A stretch of DNA of 19,452 nt from an uncultured Blautia sp. (GCA_900547685.1 URHS01000047.1:1-19452); one strand, 5' to 3'; counted from the first letter of the stretch, positions 1 to 8,625 are shown. The notes: generated from the sequence alone by a model not told the origin. Program-made: numbers and translations.

Positions 1-512
1 AATTCAAATTCAGAAGGTGTAAAGCTGTCTTCACTATATCCTACAAATTCTCCGTTTAACCAAACTGCCAATCCACTTTCTGCTCCATGAAAAGATACAA
101 AAATTCTTTTGCCTTTCATTTTATCCGGAATTTCAAAATATTTTACATAGCTTGCCACAGGATTAAACTCCTCCGGAATTTCTCCCGGAACAATGTATTC
201 TTTTCCTTCCCATGGATACTGCACGTTTGCATACTGAGGTACATCATATCCTTCCATCTGGATGTGTGCAGGCACACGAATATCGTCCCATGACTTACAG
301 CAATATTCTTCTTTTTCAAATCCCTGTATAGTACTCCTATAATTTTTTGCATAATGGAATTTCCAAAGTCCGTTTAAACTGTATTTAAATTCTTCTTCCC
401 CAATCTCCATATCATCTAAAGATTTATAATATTTATGACTGGAATGTGCATCTAAACGATTATCTTTGAAATATTCAGGATTTTTAACCTGATTATAATC
501 AAATTTATTCAT
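1..512 (-). CDS. lacZ: Beta-galactosidase (GH2), N-terminal part, cut by window edge
   Basis: The reading frame is open from an ATG at 510-512 to the left edge, giving the first 170 residues of a protein that is normally about 1000 residues. It is recognised by landmarks of the GH2 sugar-binding (jelly-roll) domain of LacZ: NGLWKF at residues 47-52, RVPAHIQMEGYDVPQY at 79-94, and GLAVWLNGEFVGYSEDSF at 147-164. The family hydrolyses beta-galactosides such as lactose in the cytoplasm. The catalytic glutamates lie outside the window, so activity and the exact substrate (beta-galactosidase or another GH2 activity) cannot be checked. A purine-rich Shine-Dalgarno stretch (GAAAGGAAG) precedes the start. 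The gene is divergent from an AraC-family regulator with 110 bp between the starts, which suggests that the regulator controls it. The family call is firm; the symbol assumes LacZ-type function. Confidence 0.88.
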   Translation of the reverse strand, partial: MNKFDYNQVKNPEYFKDNRLDAHSSHKYYKSLDDMEIGEEEFKYSLNGLWKFHYAKNYRSTIQGFEKEEYCCKSWDDIRVPAHIQMEGYDVPQYANVQYPWEGKEYIVPGEIPEEFNPVASYVKYFEIPDKMKGKRIFVSFHGAESGLAVWLNGEFVGYSEDSFTPSEFE

Positions 513-622
513 TTTGTTTCTTCCTTTCTCTCACTGATATACCTCTATTTTACCATTGATATTTCCCATATTGTATGATATGTTTAGCTAAATAATATAA
601 CATTTCGAAACAGGTGATAAAA

Positions 623-1429
623 ATGCCCATTTACTTTAGAGACACTCCCGTAAACGAACCTTTTACCTTTAATTCTATAGGAAATCACTGGACACAGGAA
701 GCCACTATTCGCCCTAAAGGCTATCCTCTCTATCATTATCTGCAAACAGAAAAAGGATTGGGAAATATTTCTATTCAAGGAAAACATTATACATTAAAAG
801 AAGGCGAGGGCTTTCTAATTGCCCCTTTCATCAGTCATTCCTATTACGGAGAAACTGATGTATGGACCACCTGCTTTTTTACTTTTGCCGGAACACTGGA
901 AAGCCATATTGGAAAAATTCTGGGCAGCAAACCCATTATCTTTGTTTCTAAAGAACAGGGAATACAGATTGAACAGATTATCAAAAACACCATAAAAAAA
1001 TATGAGCATCCCCCTTTAGACGCAAAATCTCTATCGATTGACTGTTATCGTCTTCTCATGTTTTTTGCTGATGGTGTTTCTACCAAAAATTTTATCCATG
1101 AACCACTTTATCAAAGATATATAGCTCCTGTTTTAAAAGAAATCGAAAATAATTATGCCGAAGAACTTACCATTCAGGAACTAAGCAGCAAGGTTTATAT
1201 TACACCACAATATCTCACTCGCCTCTTTCAGCGCTTTCTCGGTTGTTCCGCTTATGAATATCTCACAACCTGGAGGATGAATAAAGCAAAAGAATTTCTC
1301 CTGACTTTTCCTCATGCAGAGGTTCAGGAAATTGCCCGAAAAAGTGGTTTTACAGATTCCAGCCATTTCATTGCCATGTTTAAGAAAACTACAGGAATGA
1401 CACCTTTAGAATTTCGTAAACTAAATTAA
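623..1429 (+). CDS. AraC-family transcriptional regulator
   Basis: A DNA-binding regulator of about 268 residues. The N-terminal half resembles the AraC cupin-like ligand pocket (around 'LKEGEGFLIAPF' and the following 'SHSYYG'). The C-terminal 100 residues hold the two helix-turn-helix motifs: the first at 'LTIQELSSKVYITPQYLTRL', and the second ending in the family signature GFTDSSHFIAMFKK followed by GMTPLEFRK. I chose the ATG at 623 because AGGTGA at 612-617 is well spaced for it; the in-frame GTG at 614 overlaps that site and would add three residues (271 aa). The gene diverges from the GH2 beta-galactosidase gene, so it probably senses a sugar and activates that gene; this is inferred from position. 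It is the only full gene left of oriC transcribed toward the origin, head-on to the replication fork. A weak candidate promoter is TTGTAT (571-576), 16 bp, TAATAT (593-598). Confidence 0.92.
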   Translation: MPIYFRDTPVNEPFTFNSIGNHWTQEATIRPKGYPLYHYLQTEKGLGNISIQGKHYTLKEGEGFLIAPFISHSYYGETDVWTTCFFTFAGTLESHIGKILGSKPIIFVSKEQGIQIEQIIKNTIKKYEHPPLDAKSLSIDCYRLLMFFADGVSTKNFIHEPLYQRYIAPVLKEIENNYAEELTIQELSSKVYITPQYLTRLFQRFLGCSAYEYLTTWRMNKAKEFLLTFPHAEVQEIARKSGFTDSSHFIAMFKKTTGMTPLEFRKLN

Positions 1430-1479
1430 AAGAGATGAGAATACCACACATTTTTCCTGTGATATTCCCATCTCTTTTT
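1428..1479. terminator. Bidirectional intrinsic terminator between araC-type gene and plsC
   Basis: AAAAGAGATGaGAATA (from 1428) pairs with TATTCccATCTCTTTTT (to about 1479) across a T-rich loop. The stem is flanked by A-run and T-run, so it can act in both directions. It overlaps the stop codons of two convergent genes and would end both transcripts. Confidence 0.85.
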
Positions 1480-2188
1480 ATTCATTTTCCTGTATTACCT
1501 TCTCAATCCTTGATTTTACTTCTGTAGCAATCTCTACTGTTTTCATATCTTTATACTCTTCATAAAGCATAGGTTTCAAAATATGAACCTGAACAGTAAC
1601 TCGCTTAATAGACTTTGTATCAAAGGATTTATAAGAGTCTATAAGCGCAACCGGCACAATAGGACATCTTGCCTTTGTGGCGCTTTTAAAACTTCCTCCT
1701 TTAAAATCATGTACATGATTAGGATCTTTTGTTCTGGTACCTTCTGGGAAAATCAGATAATTTCTGCCTTCCTTTACTTCTTTTGCCACCTGAAGGATAA
1801 CCTGCATAGATTGTCTTACATCATCCCTGTCAATGGCATAAGCTTTCATACATGCAAATACCTGTTTTAAAAATGGTATATTCTGCACTTCCTTTTTCAT
1901 AACTACAGAAAACGGTCTTGGGCATGCATACATAATTGCAAGCACATCAAACAGTCCCTGGTGATTAGGAAAAAACATAAAACCGTCTTCTTTTGGGATA
2001 TTTTCCTGTCCATGTACATCAATGGTAATACGTCCGCCTTTAATTGCCCGACTGTCAATAAAACGCAGCATTTTATAACGTTCTTCTTCTGTGTACTTCT
2101 CTACATGCCGTGCATAATAACACAATTTAAACCACATAACCGGTACTAAGAGAATATTATATGCTACCATCAAAATTATTCTTTTCAC
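1478..2188 (-). CDS. plsC: 1-acyl-sn-glycerol-3-phosphate acyltransferase (PlsC family)
   Basis: A 236-residue PlsC/LPLAT acyltransferase. These membrane-associated enzymes transfer an acyl chain to the sn-2 position of lysophosphatidic acid to make phosphatidic acid for phospholipid synthesis. Visible motifs are the catalytic NHQGLFD (the HX4D box), a downstream IDRDD segment, and FPEGTRTKD (the phosphate-binding FPEGTR box), in the usual order. A hydrophobic N-terminus ('IILMVAYNILLVPVMWF') may anchor it. The length fits the family. The start is GTG, with a GGAGAG site a few bases upstream. It begins 11 bp after the lipoprotein gene and is probably the last gene of the gyrB-gyrA transcript, since the terminator follows at once. 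The acyl acceptor cannot be read from the sequence, so a different glycerolipid substrate is possible. Confidence 0.9.
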   Translation of the reverse strand: MKRIILMVAYNILLVPVMWFKLCYYARHVEKYTEEERYKMLRFIDSRAIKGGRITIDVHGQENIPKEDGFMFFPNHQGLFDVLAIMYACPRPFSVVMKKEVQNIPFLKQVFACMKAYAIDRDDVRQSMQVILQVAKEVKEGRNYLIFPEGTRTKDPNHVHDFKGGSFKSATKARCPIVPVALIDSYKSFDTKSIKRVTVQVHILKPMLYEEYKDMKTVEIATEVKSRIEKVIQENE

Positions 2189-2199
2189 TGCTCTCTCCG

Positions 2200-2781
2200 C
2201 TATTTTATTATTTCTTGAAATTTATTCTGAAGACTATTTTCATATTTTGGATTTTTTCTGATAAAAGTCTGATATGCTTTATCATAATCCTTATAAACAT
2301 CATCCTTCATAAATTCGCTGTATTGTTTTCTGGAGTTTTCACTCATTTCCTCGTTTACATCTTTTGCAGGTACAACATAGTATTTTTTGTCTTTCTGTTT
2401 TACATAATAAAAAGACATTGCCGGTACTTCCAAAGTTTCCTTCTGTTTTTTCACCTGGTAATTATACCAAACATATACCAGTTCATATTTATCGAATTTA
2501 CCTAAAGATTTTGCTTTTTTAAACTCCACCTTTTTTGCCTCGTGTGCTTTAAAATAATTCATATTATAGTCGATTTCCTTCTTAATCTCCTCCGCACACT
2601 TCTTATCCGGATTAACACCAAAACATTTTTTTACTGCCTTCTGATCTTGATTCTGATACGCACTGATTAATGATTTCACTGCTGATTCAGGGCTTTTGTG
2701 GCTTACTTTTGTGCCACATCCACCCAGCAGCAATATAAAAATCATAATCATACAAACTATAATCCCTTTTTTATTCTTCAT
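2200..2781 (-). CDS. Small putative lipoprotein, function unknown
   Basis: A secreted lipoprotein of about 193 residues. A lysine-rich start (MKNKK) is followed by a hydrophobic stretch and the lipobox LLGGC, with the lipidated Cys at about residue 22. It should therefore be anchored on the outer face of the membrane. The mature part starts with 'SPESAVKSLISAYQNQDQKAVKKCFG', the kind of opening seen in small NTF2-like/DUF4878-type lipoproteins; that comparison is from memory and tentative. The rest is Lys- and Tyr-rich without a recognisable active site. I prefer the ATG at 2779-2781, because AGGAG lies 9-10 bases before it; the upstream ATG at 2788-2790 is almost in contact with that site. 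It starts 13 bp after gyrA stops and is probably co-transcribed with the gyrase genes, a linkage with no obvious functional reason. Confidence 0.8.
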   Translation of the reverse strand: MKNKKGIIVCMIMIFILLLGGCGTKVSHKSPESAVKSLISAYQNQDQKAVKKCFGVNPDKKCAEEIKKEIDYNMNYFKAHEAKKVEFKKAKSLGKFDKYELVYVWYNYQVKKQKETLEVPAMSFYYVKQKDKKYYVVPAKDVNEEMSENSRKQYSEFMKDDVYKDYDKAYQTFIRKNPKYENSLQNKFQEIIK

Positions 2782-2794
2782 ACTCCCCATTCTC

Positions 2795-5281
2795 CTAATC
2801 GGCGAGGTTTTCTCCCTCTGTTTCCTCAGAAATTTCTTCCTCTTTCTCTCTTACTTTTGCAATACTTGCAACTGTAATGTCATCCTTTAAATCCATAAGT
2901 TTTACACCTGAGGTAATTCTGCCTAAAATTGAAATTCCTTCACATTCCAGACGAATAATAATTCCCTCTGTTGTAATCATCATAATTTCATTTTCACTAT
3001 TTACTGCTTTTACACCGATTACATTACCTGTTTTTTCTGTAATCTTATAACATTTTACACCTTTTCCGCCTCGATTCTGGCGTGTAAATTCACTGATTGA
3101 CGTTCTCTTTCCAAGTCCATTCTCTGATACAATTAACAGATAATCTCCCTGGCAGGTAAGCTGCATACCGATAACTTCATCTTCTTCCTGAAGATTAATG
3201 CCTCTTACTCCCATAGAAACTCTACCGGTACTTCTTACATCAGTTTCATTAAATCGAATACACTGTCCAAATTTTGTAACCAGAATAATATCTTTTTTGT
3301 TATCTGTGAATTTAACTTCAATCAGCTCATCATCTTCCCTTAAAGCAATGGCTGCAAGACCTGTTTTTCTTACATTTTCATAGTCTTCAATCGGTGTTTT
3401 TTTCACCAGACCGTTTTTGGTTGCCATAAACAGATAATTACCCTTCTTAAATTCGTTAATTGGAATTACAGCTGTGATTTTTTCTTCCGGCTGAAGCTGA
3501 AGCAGATTAATAATCGCCGTTCCCCTTGCTGTACGGCTTGCCTCTGGAATTTCATAAGCCTTAATTCTGTATACACGACCTGCACTGGTAAAGAACATGA
3601 GGTAGTGATGGGTAGTTGTCATTAAAAGTTCCTCAATATAATCGTCATCAATGGTAGACATACCCTTAATACCTTTTCCTCCTCGGTTCTGGCTGCGGAA
3701 GTTATCTACGGTCATTCTCTTTATGTATCCCAGTTTTGTCATAGCAATTACCGTATTTTCCTTCGGAATTAAATCTTCCATGGAAATATCAAATTCATCA
3801 TATCCGATAGAAGTTCTTCTGTCATCGCCATATTTATCTGCAATGGCCAGAATTTCCTGTCTGATCACACGCAGAAGCAGATTTCTGTCTGAAAGAATCG
3901 CCTTTAATTCTCTAATCTTAATTTCTAACTCCTGGAATTCTTTTTCCAGACGTTCTCTTTCCATACCGGTAAGCTGATACAGACGCATATTTACAATTTC
4001 CTGAGCCTGTACTTCTGAGAAACCAAATGTCTCCATTAAAGTTTCCTTTGCTTCCTGTCTTGTTTTTGAACTTCTGATAATCTGGATTACCTGATCAATC
4101 ACATCTAATGCCTTTAATAATCCTGATACAATATGAGCTCTGGCTTCTGCCTTATTTAAATCATATTGTGTTCTTCTTGTAACAACTTCTTCCTGATGTG
4201 CCAGATAATACTGTAGCATTTCCAGAAGGCTCATAACCTTAGGTGTATTACCCACTAATGCCAGCATAATAACACCAAAAGTGTCCTGCATCTGTGTATG
4301 CTTATATAAACGATTTAAAATAACATTTGCATTTGCATCACGTCTTAAAGTAATACAAATACGCATACCTTCCCTGTTAGAATGATCGCTGATATCTGTA
4401 ATCCCATCAATTTTCTTGTCTCTTACCAGCTCTGCAATTTTTTCAATCAATCTTGCTTTATTGACCATATATGGCAATTCTGTAACAATAATCTGACTCT
4501 TTCCGTTTGGAAGCGTCTCAATATCTGTTACTGCTCTGACTCTGATTTTACCGCGTCCTGTACGGTATGCCTCCTCAATTCCCCTTGTTCCTAAAATCGT
4601 TGCTCCTGTAGGGAAATCCGGTCCTTTTACAATGGATAACAGTTCATCGATTGTGGTTTCTCTCTGTTCTTCAATCTGATTATCAATAATTTTAACAACT
4701 GCATTTACAATTTCTCTCAGATTGTGAGGAGGAATATTGGTTGCCATACCGACAGCAATACCTGATGTTCCGTTTACCAGAAGATTCGGATATCTGGACG
4801 GAAGAACCGTAGGTTCTTTTTCCGTTCCATCAAAGTTTGGCGCAAAATCAATGGTATTTTTATTGATATCCGCCAACATTTCCATGGAAATTTTACTTAA
4901 ACGTGCCTCTGTATAACGCATGGCAGCAGCGCCGTCTCCATCCACAGAACCGAAGTTTCCATGCCCGTCTACTAAAGGATAACGGGTAGACCAGTCCTGT
5001 GCCATATTTACTAATGCACCATAAATAGAGCTGTCACCATGAGGATGATATTTACCCATGGTATCACCTACGATACGGGCACATTTTCTATGTGGCTTAT
5101 CAGGCCCATTATTCAGCTCAATCATGGAGTAAAGAATTCTTCTTTGAACAGGCTTTAACCCATCTCTTACATCAGGAAGGGCACGTGAAGCAATTACGCT
5201 CATGGCATACTCAATATAAGACTCCTCCATCTTCTTCTGTAAGTCCACTTCCTGAATTTTATCAAATACATTTTCTTCCAT
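2795..5281 (-). CDS. gyrA: DNA gyrase subunit A
   Basis: The 828-residue A subunit of DNA gyrase, the breakage-reunion subunit that with GyrB introduces negative supercoils. The winged-helix/tower part is N-terminal, with the catalytic tyrosine at Y123 in AAAMRYTEARLSK (118-130). The quinolone-determining segment is HPHGDSSIYGALVNMAQ (79-95). A coiled-coil region spans about residues 370-470, and the C-terminal beta-pinwheel about 500-805. The GyrA box, needed for DNA wrapping, reads QNRGGKG at 531-537, and the same seven residues recur at 735-741. An acidic tail follows (KEEEEISEETEGEN). Residue 88, equivalent to E. coli D87, is Gly, while S84 is the usual Ser. Length and wrapping domain favour GyrA over ParC, as does the position next to gyrB and recF. 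The Shine-Dalgarno site is AAGGAGAAG; the gap after gyrB is 27 bp. Confidence 0.98.
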   Translation of the reverse strand: MEENVFDKIQEVDLQKKMEESYIEYAMSVIASRALPDVRDGLKPVQRRILYSMIELNNGPDKPHRKCARIVGDTMGKYHPHGDSSIYGALVNMAQDWSTRYPLVDGHGNFGSVDGDGAAAMRYTEARLSKISMEMLADINKNTIDFAPNFDGTEKEPTVLPSRYPNLLVNGTSGIAVGMATNIPPHNLREIVNAVVKIIDNQIEEQRETTIDELLSIVKGPDFPTGATILGTRGIEEAYRTGRGKIRVRAVTDIETLPNGKSQIIVTELPYMVNKARLIEKIAELVRDKKIDGITDISDHSNREGMRICITLRRDANANVILNRLYKHTQMQDTFGVIMLALVGNTPKVMSLLEMLQYYLAHQEEVVTRRTQYDLNKAEARAHIVSGLLKALDVIDQVIQIIRSSKTRQEAKETLMETFGFSEVQAQEIVNMRLYQLTGMERERLEKEFQELEIKIRELKAILSDRNLLLRVIRQEILAIADKYGDDRRTSIGYDEFDISMEDLIPKENTVIAMTKLGYIKRMTVDNFRSQNRGGKGIKGMSTIDDDYIEELLMTTTHHYLMFFTSAGRVYRIKAYEIPEASRTARGTAIINLLQLQPEEKITAVIPINEFKKGNYLFMATKNGLVKKTPIEDYENVRKTGLAAIALREDDELIEVKFTDNKKDIILVTKFGQCIRFNETDVRSTGRVSMGVRGINLQEEDEVIGMQLTCQGDYLLIVSENGLGKRTSISEFTRQNRGGKGVKCYKITEKTGNVIGVKAVNSENEIMMITTEGIIIRLECEGISILGRITSGVKLMDLKDDITVASIAKVREKEEEISEETEGENLAD

Positions 5282-5308
5282 TTAGCTTCTCCTTATCATG
5301 CAGGGTTA

Positions 5309-7234
5309 TTAAATATCCAGATTTTTTGCATACTTGGCATTTTCTTCAATAAATTCCCTTCTTGGCTCTACTTTATCACCCATAAGCGTAGTAAATGTCA
5401 AATCCAGCTCAGATGTAGAGTCTTCATCCATCACAACACGCATAAGAATACGGCTTTCCGGGTCCATAGTTGTCTCCCAAAGCTGATCCGCATCCATTTC
5501 TCCAAGCCCTTTATAACGCTGAATATTACAGCCATCCATACCAATTTCAGCAAGGATATCAACCTGTTCCTGTTCTGTATACGCATAATGAATTTTTTTA
5601 TTTTTCTCAATTTTGAATAATGGTGGCTTTGCAAGATATACATAACCCTGCTTAATCAATTCCGGCATAAAACGATAAAGGAATGTCAGCAGCAGTGTTG
5701 CAATATGAGCACCATCTACATCGGCATCTGTCATAATAATAATCTTATGATAGCGAAGTTTTGAAATATCAAAATCTTCATGAATTCCTGTTCCAAATGC
5801 AGTAATCATAGCTTTAATCTCTGCATTTGCATAAATTTTATCAAGACGAGCCTTCTCTACATTCAAAATCTTACCTCTAAGAGGCAGAATTGCCTGTGTT
5901 GCTCTGCTTCTGGCAGTCTTTGCTGAACCACCCGCAGAATCACCCTCTACAATATAGATTTCACACTTACTTGGATCTTTGTCCACGCAATCTGCTAATT
6001 TACCCGGCAAAGACATTCCCTCTAAAGCTGATTTTCTTCTTGTCAGCTCTCTTGCTTTTCTGGCCGCATCTCTTGCTCTTTGAGAAAGCAGAGATTTCTC
6101 AATAATAATTTTAGCCACAGCAGGATTTTGCTCTAAATAAATCTCCAACTGATTACTTACAACACTGTCAACAGCACCTCTTGCCTCGCTGTTACCCAAT
6201 TTCTGCTTTGTCTGTCCTTCAAACTGAGGATCTTCAATTTTAACACTGATAATCGCAGTCAAACCTTCACGAATATCTTCTCCTGTAAGGTTTTGTTCGC
6301 TTTCCTTCAGAAGCTTATTCTTTCTTGCATATTCATTAAAGGTCTTTGTAAGGGCATTTCGAAATCCCACAATGTGAGTTCCACCTTCCGGTGTTGTAAT
6401 ATTGTTTACAAATCCATAAGTATTTTCTGTATAAGCGTCATTATGCTGCATGGCAACTTCTACCATAACACCGTCTTTATTACCTTCAAAGTAAAGAATC
6501 TCTTCATAAAGTGCTGTATTGCTCTTGTTCAGATATTGAACAAATTCTTTAATACCGCCTTCATAGTGGAAAGTTACTTCCTTCTCTTCTTCTTCACGTT
6601 TATCTCTTGCAATAATTCTTAAACCTTTTGTCAAAAAAGCAATTTCTCTGAAACGATGTTTCAATGTTCCAAAATCAAAAATTGTTTCTTCAAAAATTTC
6701 CGGATCCGGTAAAAACGTAACCATAGTTCCTGTTTTCTCCGGTTCACATTCTCCTACGATCTTCAGGCTATAAACAGTTTTTCCTCTCTCATATCTCTGT
6801 CTGTAAATCTTTCCTTCATGGAAAATTGTTACTTCAAGCCAAGTAGAAAGGGCATTTACTACCGATGCACCTACACCGTGAAGACCGCCGGATACCTTAT
6901 ATCCTCCGCCGCCGAATTTACCGCCTGCATGAAGAATTGTAAATACAACTTCAACAGCCGGAATACCTGCTTTCTGGTTAATTCCAACAGGAATTCCACG
7001 TCCATTATCAATAACTGTAATTGAATTATCCTCATTGATTGCTACATCAATGGTATCACAATAACCTGCCAAAGCTTCATCTACTGCATTATCTACGATT
7101 TCATAAACCAGATGATGAAGACCTCTTGAAGAAGTACTGCCGATATACATACCCGGTCTTTTTCTGACTGCTTCAAGTCCCTCCAAAATTTGAATCTGGT
7201 CTGCTCCGTACTCTGTTTTAATTTCTGTACTCAT
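5309..7234 (-). CDS. gyrB: DNA gyrase subunit B
   Basis: The 641-residue ATPase subunit of DNA gyrase. The GHKL ATP-binding domain shows EIVDNAVDEALAG (45-57, with the catalytic Glu and Mg-binding Asn), DNGRGIPVG (76-84) and GGLHGVGASVVNALS (116-130). The transducer domain follows, with 'QTKQKLGNSEAR' near 341-352. The TOPRIM domain carries EGDSAGGSAK (430-439) and the metal-binding DADVDG (503-508). The C-terminus has QRYKGLGEM (572-580), the conserved GyrA-contact segment. The length is that of Gram-positive GyrB, without the large proteobacterial insertion. A strong AGGAGG precedes the ATG. It lies 76 bp downstream of recF, and no RemB/YaaB gene is present in that gap, unlike in Bacillus. 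The gap contains the tandem ACCGGAAttACCGGAA just before the ribosome site. Confidence 0.98.
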   Translation of the reverse strand: MSTEIKTEYGADQIQILEGLEAVRKRPGMYIGSTSSRGLHHLVYEIVDNAVDEALAGYCDTIDVAINEDNSITVIDNGRGIPVGINQKAGIPAVEVVFTILHAGGKFGGGGYKVSGGLHGVGASVVNALSTWLEVTIFHEGKIYRQRYERGKTVYSLKIVGECEPEKTGTMVTFLPDPEIFEETIFDFGTLKHRFREIAFLTKGLRIIARDKREEEEKEVTFHYEGGIKEFVQYLNKSNTALYEEILYFEGNKDGVMVEVAMQHNDAYTENTYGFVNNITTPEGGTHIVGFRNALTKTFNEYARKNKLLKESEQNLTGEDIREGLTAIISVKIEDPQFEGQTKQKLGNSEARGAVDSVVSNQLEIYLEQNPAVAKIIIEKSLLSQRARDAARKARELTRRKSALEGMSLPGKLADCVDKDPSKCEIYIVEGDSAGGSAKTARSRATQAILPLRGKILNVEKARLDKIYANAEIKAMITAFGTGIHEDFDISKLRYHKIIIMTDADVDGAHIATLLLTFLYRFMPELIKQGYVYLAKPPLFKIEKNKKIHYAYTEQEQVDILAEIGMDGCNIQRYKGLGEMDADQLWETTMDPESRILMRVVMDEDSTSELDLTFTTLMGDKVEPRREFIEENAKYAKNLDI

Positions 7235-7310
7235 GCAATTCCTCCTGTTTTCCGGTAATTCCGGTAGTTGCTCAGTTTTCTGTGTTATATGTATTATGTA
7301 AACCTTTCAC

Positions 7311-8396
7311 TCAGGAAGGACAAAATACATCTCCGTCTATTACTTTAAAAATTTTATTGATATGAAACCTTTTATCTATAAAATCATCTAGCCCTGTACA
7401 GGTTATCATCGTCTGCACATGACTGATGCTGTTCAAAAGATAATTTTGCCGATTGGAATCAAGTTCTGACAAAACATCATCTAAAAGCAAAACCGGCATA
7501 TCCTTTATCACTTTCTTCACCATATAGATTTCCGAAAGTTTTAAAGACAGTGCAGCAGTTCTTTGCTGCCCCTGAGAGCCATATCTGCGAATATCAATCC
7601 CATTGACCTTCACACAGAAATCATCCCTGTGAGGTCCTACAGAAGTCTGCTTGAAACGGCAATCTTTTTCTCTGTTCTTAGAAAGCTCATGATAAAAATC
7701 TTCGCTTGCCACACTTGGCTCATATACAAGTTCTATTTTTTCACGATTTCCGGTGATACTGCTATGTATCTCCTCCATAATACCGTTTATCTCATCAATG
7801 AACCTACGGCGAGTCTCAATAATTTCCCTGCCATACTGCACAAACTGCTGATCCCATATTTCCAATGTATCTTTTAAAGAATCCTGAAAAGCAATATCCT
7901 TTAACAGTTTATTCCTTTGGTTCAGAATATGGTTATAGCTGGATAGATTGGATAAATAAAGCTTATCAAGTTGACATAACTCTAAATCCATGAAACGCCG
8001 CCTCTCTCCCGGACCATTTTTAATAATATTTAAGTCTTCCGGAGAGAAAAACACAATATTTAAAAGCCCAAACAATTCACTGGCTTTGCGGATGGGAATT
8101 CCGTCAATGGCAATTCCTTTTGGCTTACTCTTTTTTAAATGCATATCAATTTTACGGGATATACCGTCTTTATTGACAAACATACGGATATGCGCCTCAT
8201 CCGCATCAAACTTTATCATATCTCTGTCCTTACTCCCTCTGTGGGATTTTGTTGTACTGCATAAATATGCAGCCTCCAGTATATTTGTTTTTCCCTGGGC
8301 ATTGTCTCCGTAAAAAATATTGGTTCCTTTATCAAATTCTAAAGCCAATGTATCATAATTTCTATAATTTTTAAGTTCTATTGATTCGATATACAT
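7311..8396 (-). CDS. recF: DNA replication and repair ATPase RecF
   Basis: A 361-residue RecF, an SMC-like ABC ATPase that binds gapped DNA and with RecO and RecR helps load RecA at stalled forks. The Walker A motif is GDNAQGKT (30-37), in the RecF form with Gln before the final Gly. The ABC signature is GSQGQQR (273-279), Walker B is VLLLDD (303-307 region) and the D-loop SELD follows (310-313). The conserved RRRFMD (132-137) and GPHRDD (254-259) are also present. The length matches the family. It begins 8 bp after the S4 gene ends, in the dnaA-dnaN-S4-recF order typical of Gram-positive origins, with AGGTG as ribosome site. The N-terminus MYIESIELKNYRNY is the normal RecF start. Confidence 0.97.
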   Translation of the reverse strand: MYIESIELKNYRNYDTLALEFDKGTNIFYGDNAQGKTNILEAAYLCSTTKSHRGSKDRDMIKFDADEAHIRMFVNKDGISRKIDMHLKKSKPKGIAIDGIPIRKASELFGLLNIVFFSPEDLNIIKNGPGERRRFMDLELCQLDKLYLSNLSSYNHILNQRNKLLKDIAFQDSLKDTLEIWDQQFVQYGREIIETRRRFIDEINGIMEEIHSSITGNREKIELVYEPSVASEDFYHELSKNREKDCRFKQTSVGPHRDDFCVKVNGIDIRRYGSQGQQRTAALSLKLSEIYMVKKVIKDMPVLLLDDVLSELDSNRQNYLLNSISHVQTMITCTGLDDFIDKRFHINKIFKVIDGDVFCPS

Positions 8397-8404
8397 GTAT
8401 ACAC

Positions 8405-8614
8405 CTATTTTACAATTTTAATTTCTTCTCCGTGAAAAGAAATCACATCACCATCATATAATTTACGGCCTCGTCTGGTATCAGGCTCTCCATTTACCAG
8501 AACTTCACCATCCTGAATAACATATTTGGCTTCAACACCGTCTTCCACCAAATTTGCGGCTTTTAATGCCTGACCTAATTTTATAAATTCATCTCTAAGC
8601 TTAATTACTTCCAT
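8405..8614 (-). CDS. yaaA: S4-domain RNA-binding protein (YaaA type)
   Basis: A 69-residue protein that consists almost entirely of one S4 RNA-binding fold: 'IKLGQALKAANLVEDGVEAK' forms the two helices and 'VLVNGEPDTRRGRKLYDGD' the RNA-contacting turn. Bacillus YaaA, at the same place between dnaN and recF, has this architecture; its exact role is poorly known and links to the ribosome have been proposed. A good Shine-Dalgarno site (AAAAGGAG) precedes the ATG. The gene is packed 11 bp after dnaN and 8 bp before recF, so it is translated from the same message. The symbol is the Bacillus name and should not be confused with the unrelated E. coli yaaA. Confidence 0.92.
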   Translation of the reverse strand: MEVIKLRDEFIKLGQALKAANLVEDGVEAKYVIQDGEVLVNGEPDTRRGRKLYDGDVISFHGEEIKIVK

Positions 8615-8625
8615 TTGTTCTCCTT

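Noticed and set aside
143..352. 69-residue minus-strand frame inside the GH2 gene
   Set aside because: An out-of-frame shadow of the beta-galactosidase reading frame, which is unambiguous.
2161..2505. 114-residue plus-strand frame opposite the lipoprotein gene
   Set aside because: Phe/Ile-rich antisense of a Lys-rich gene, with no credible start signal.
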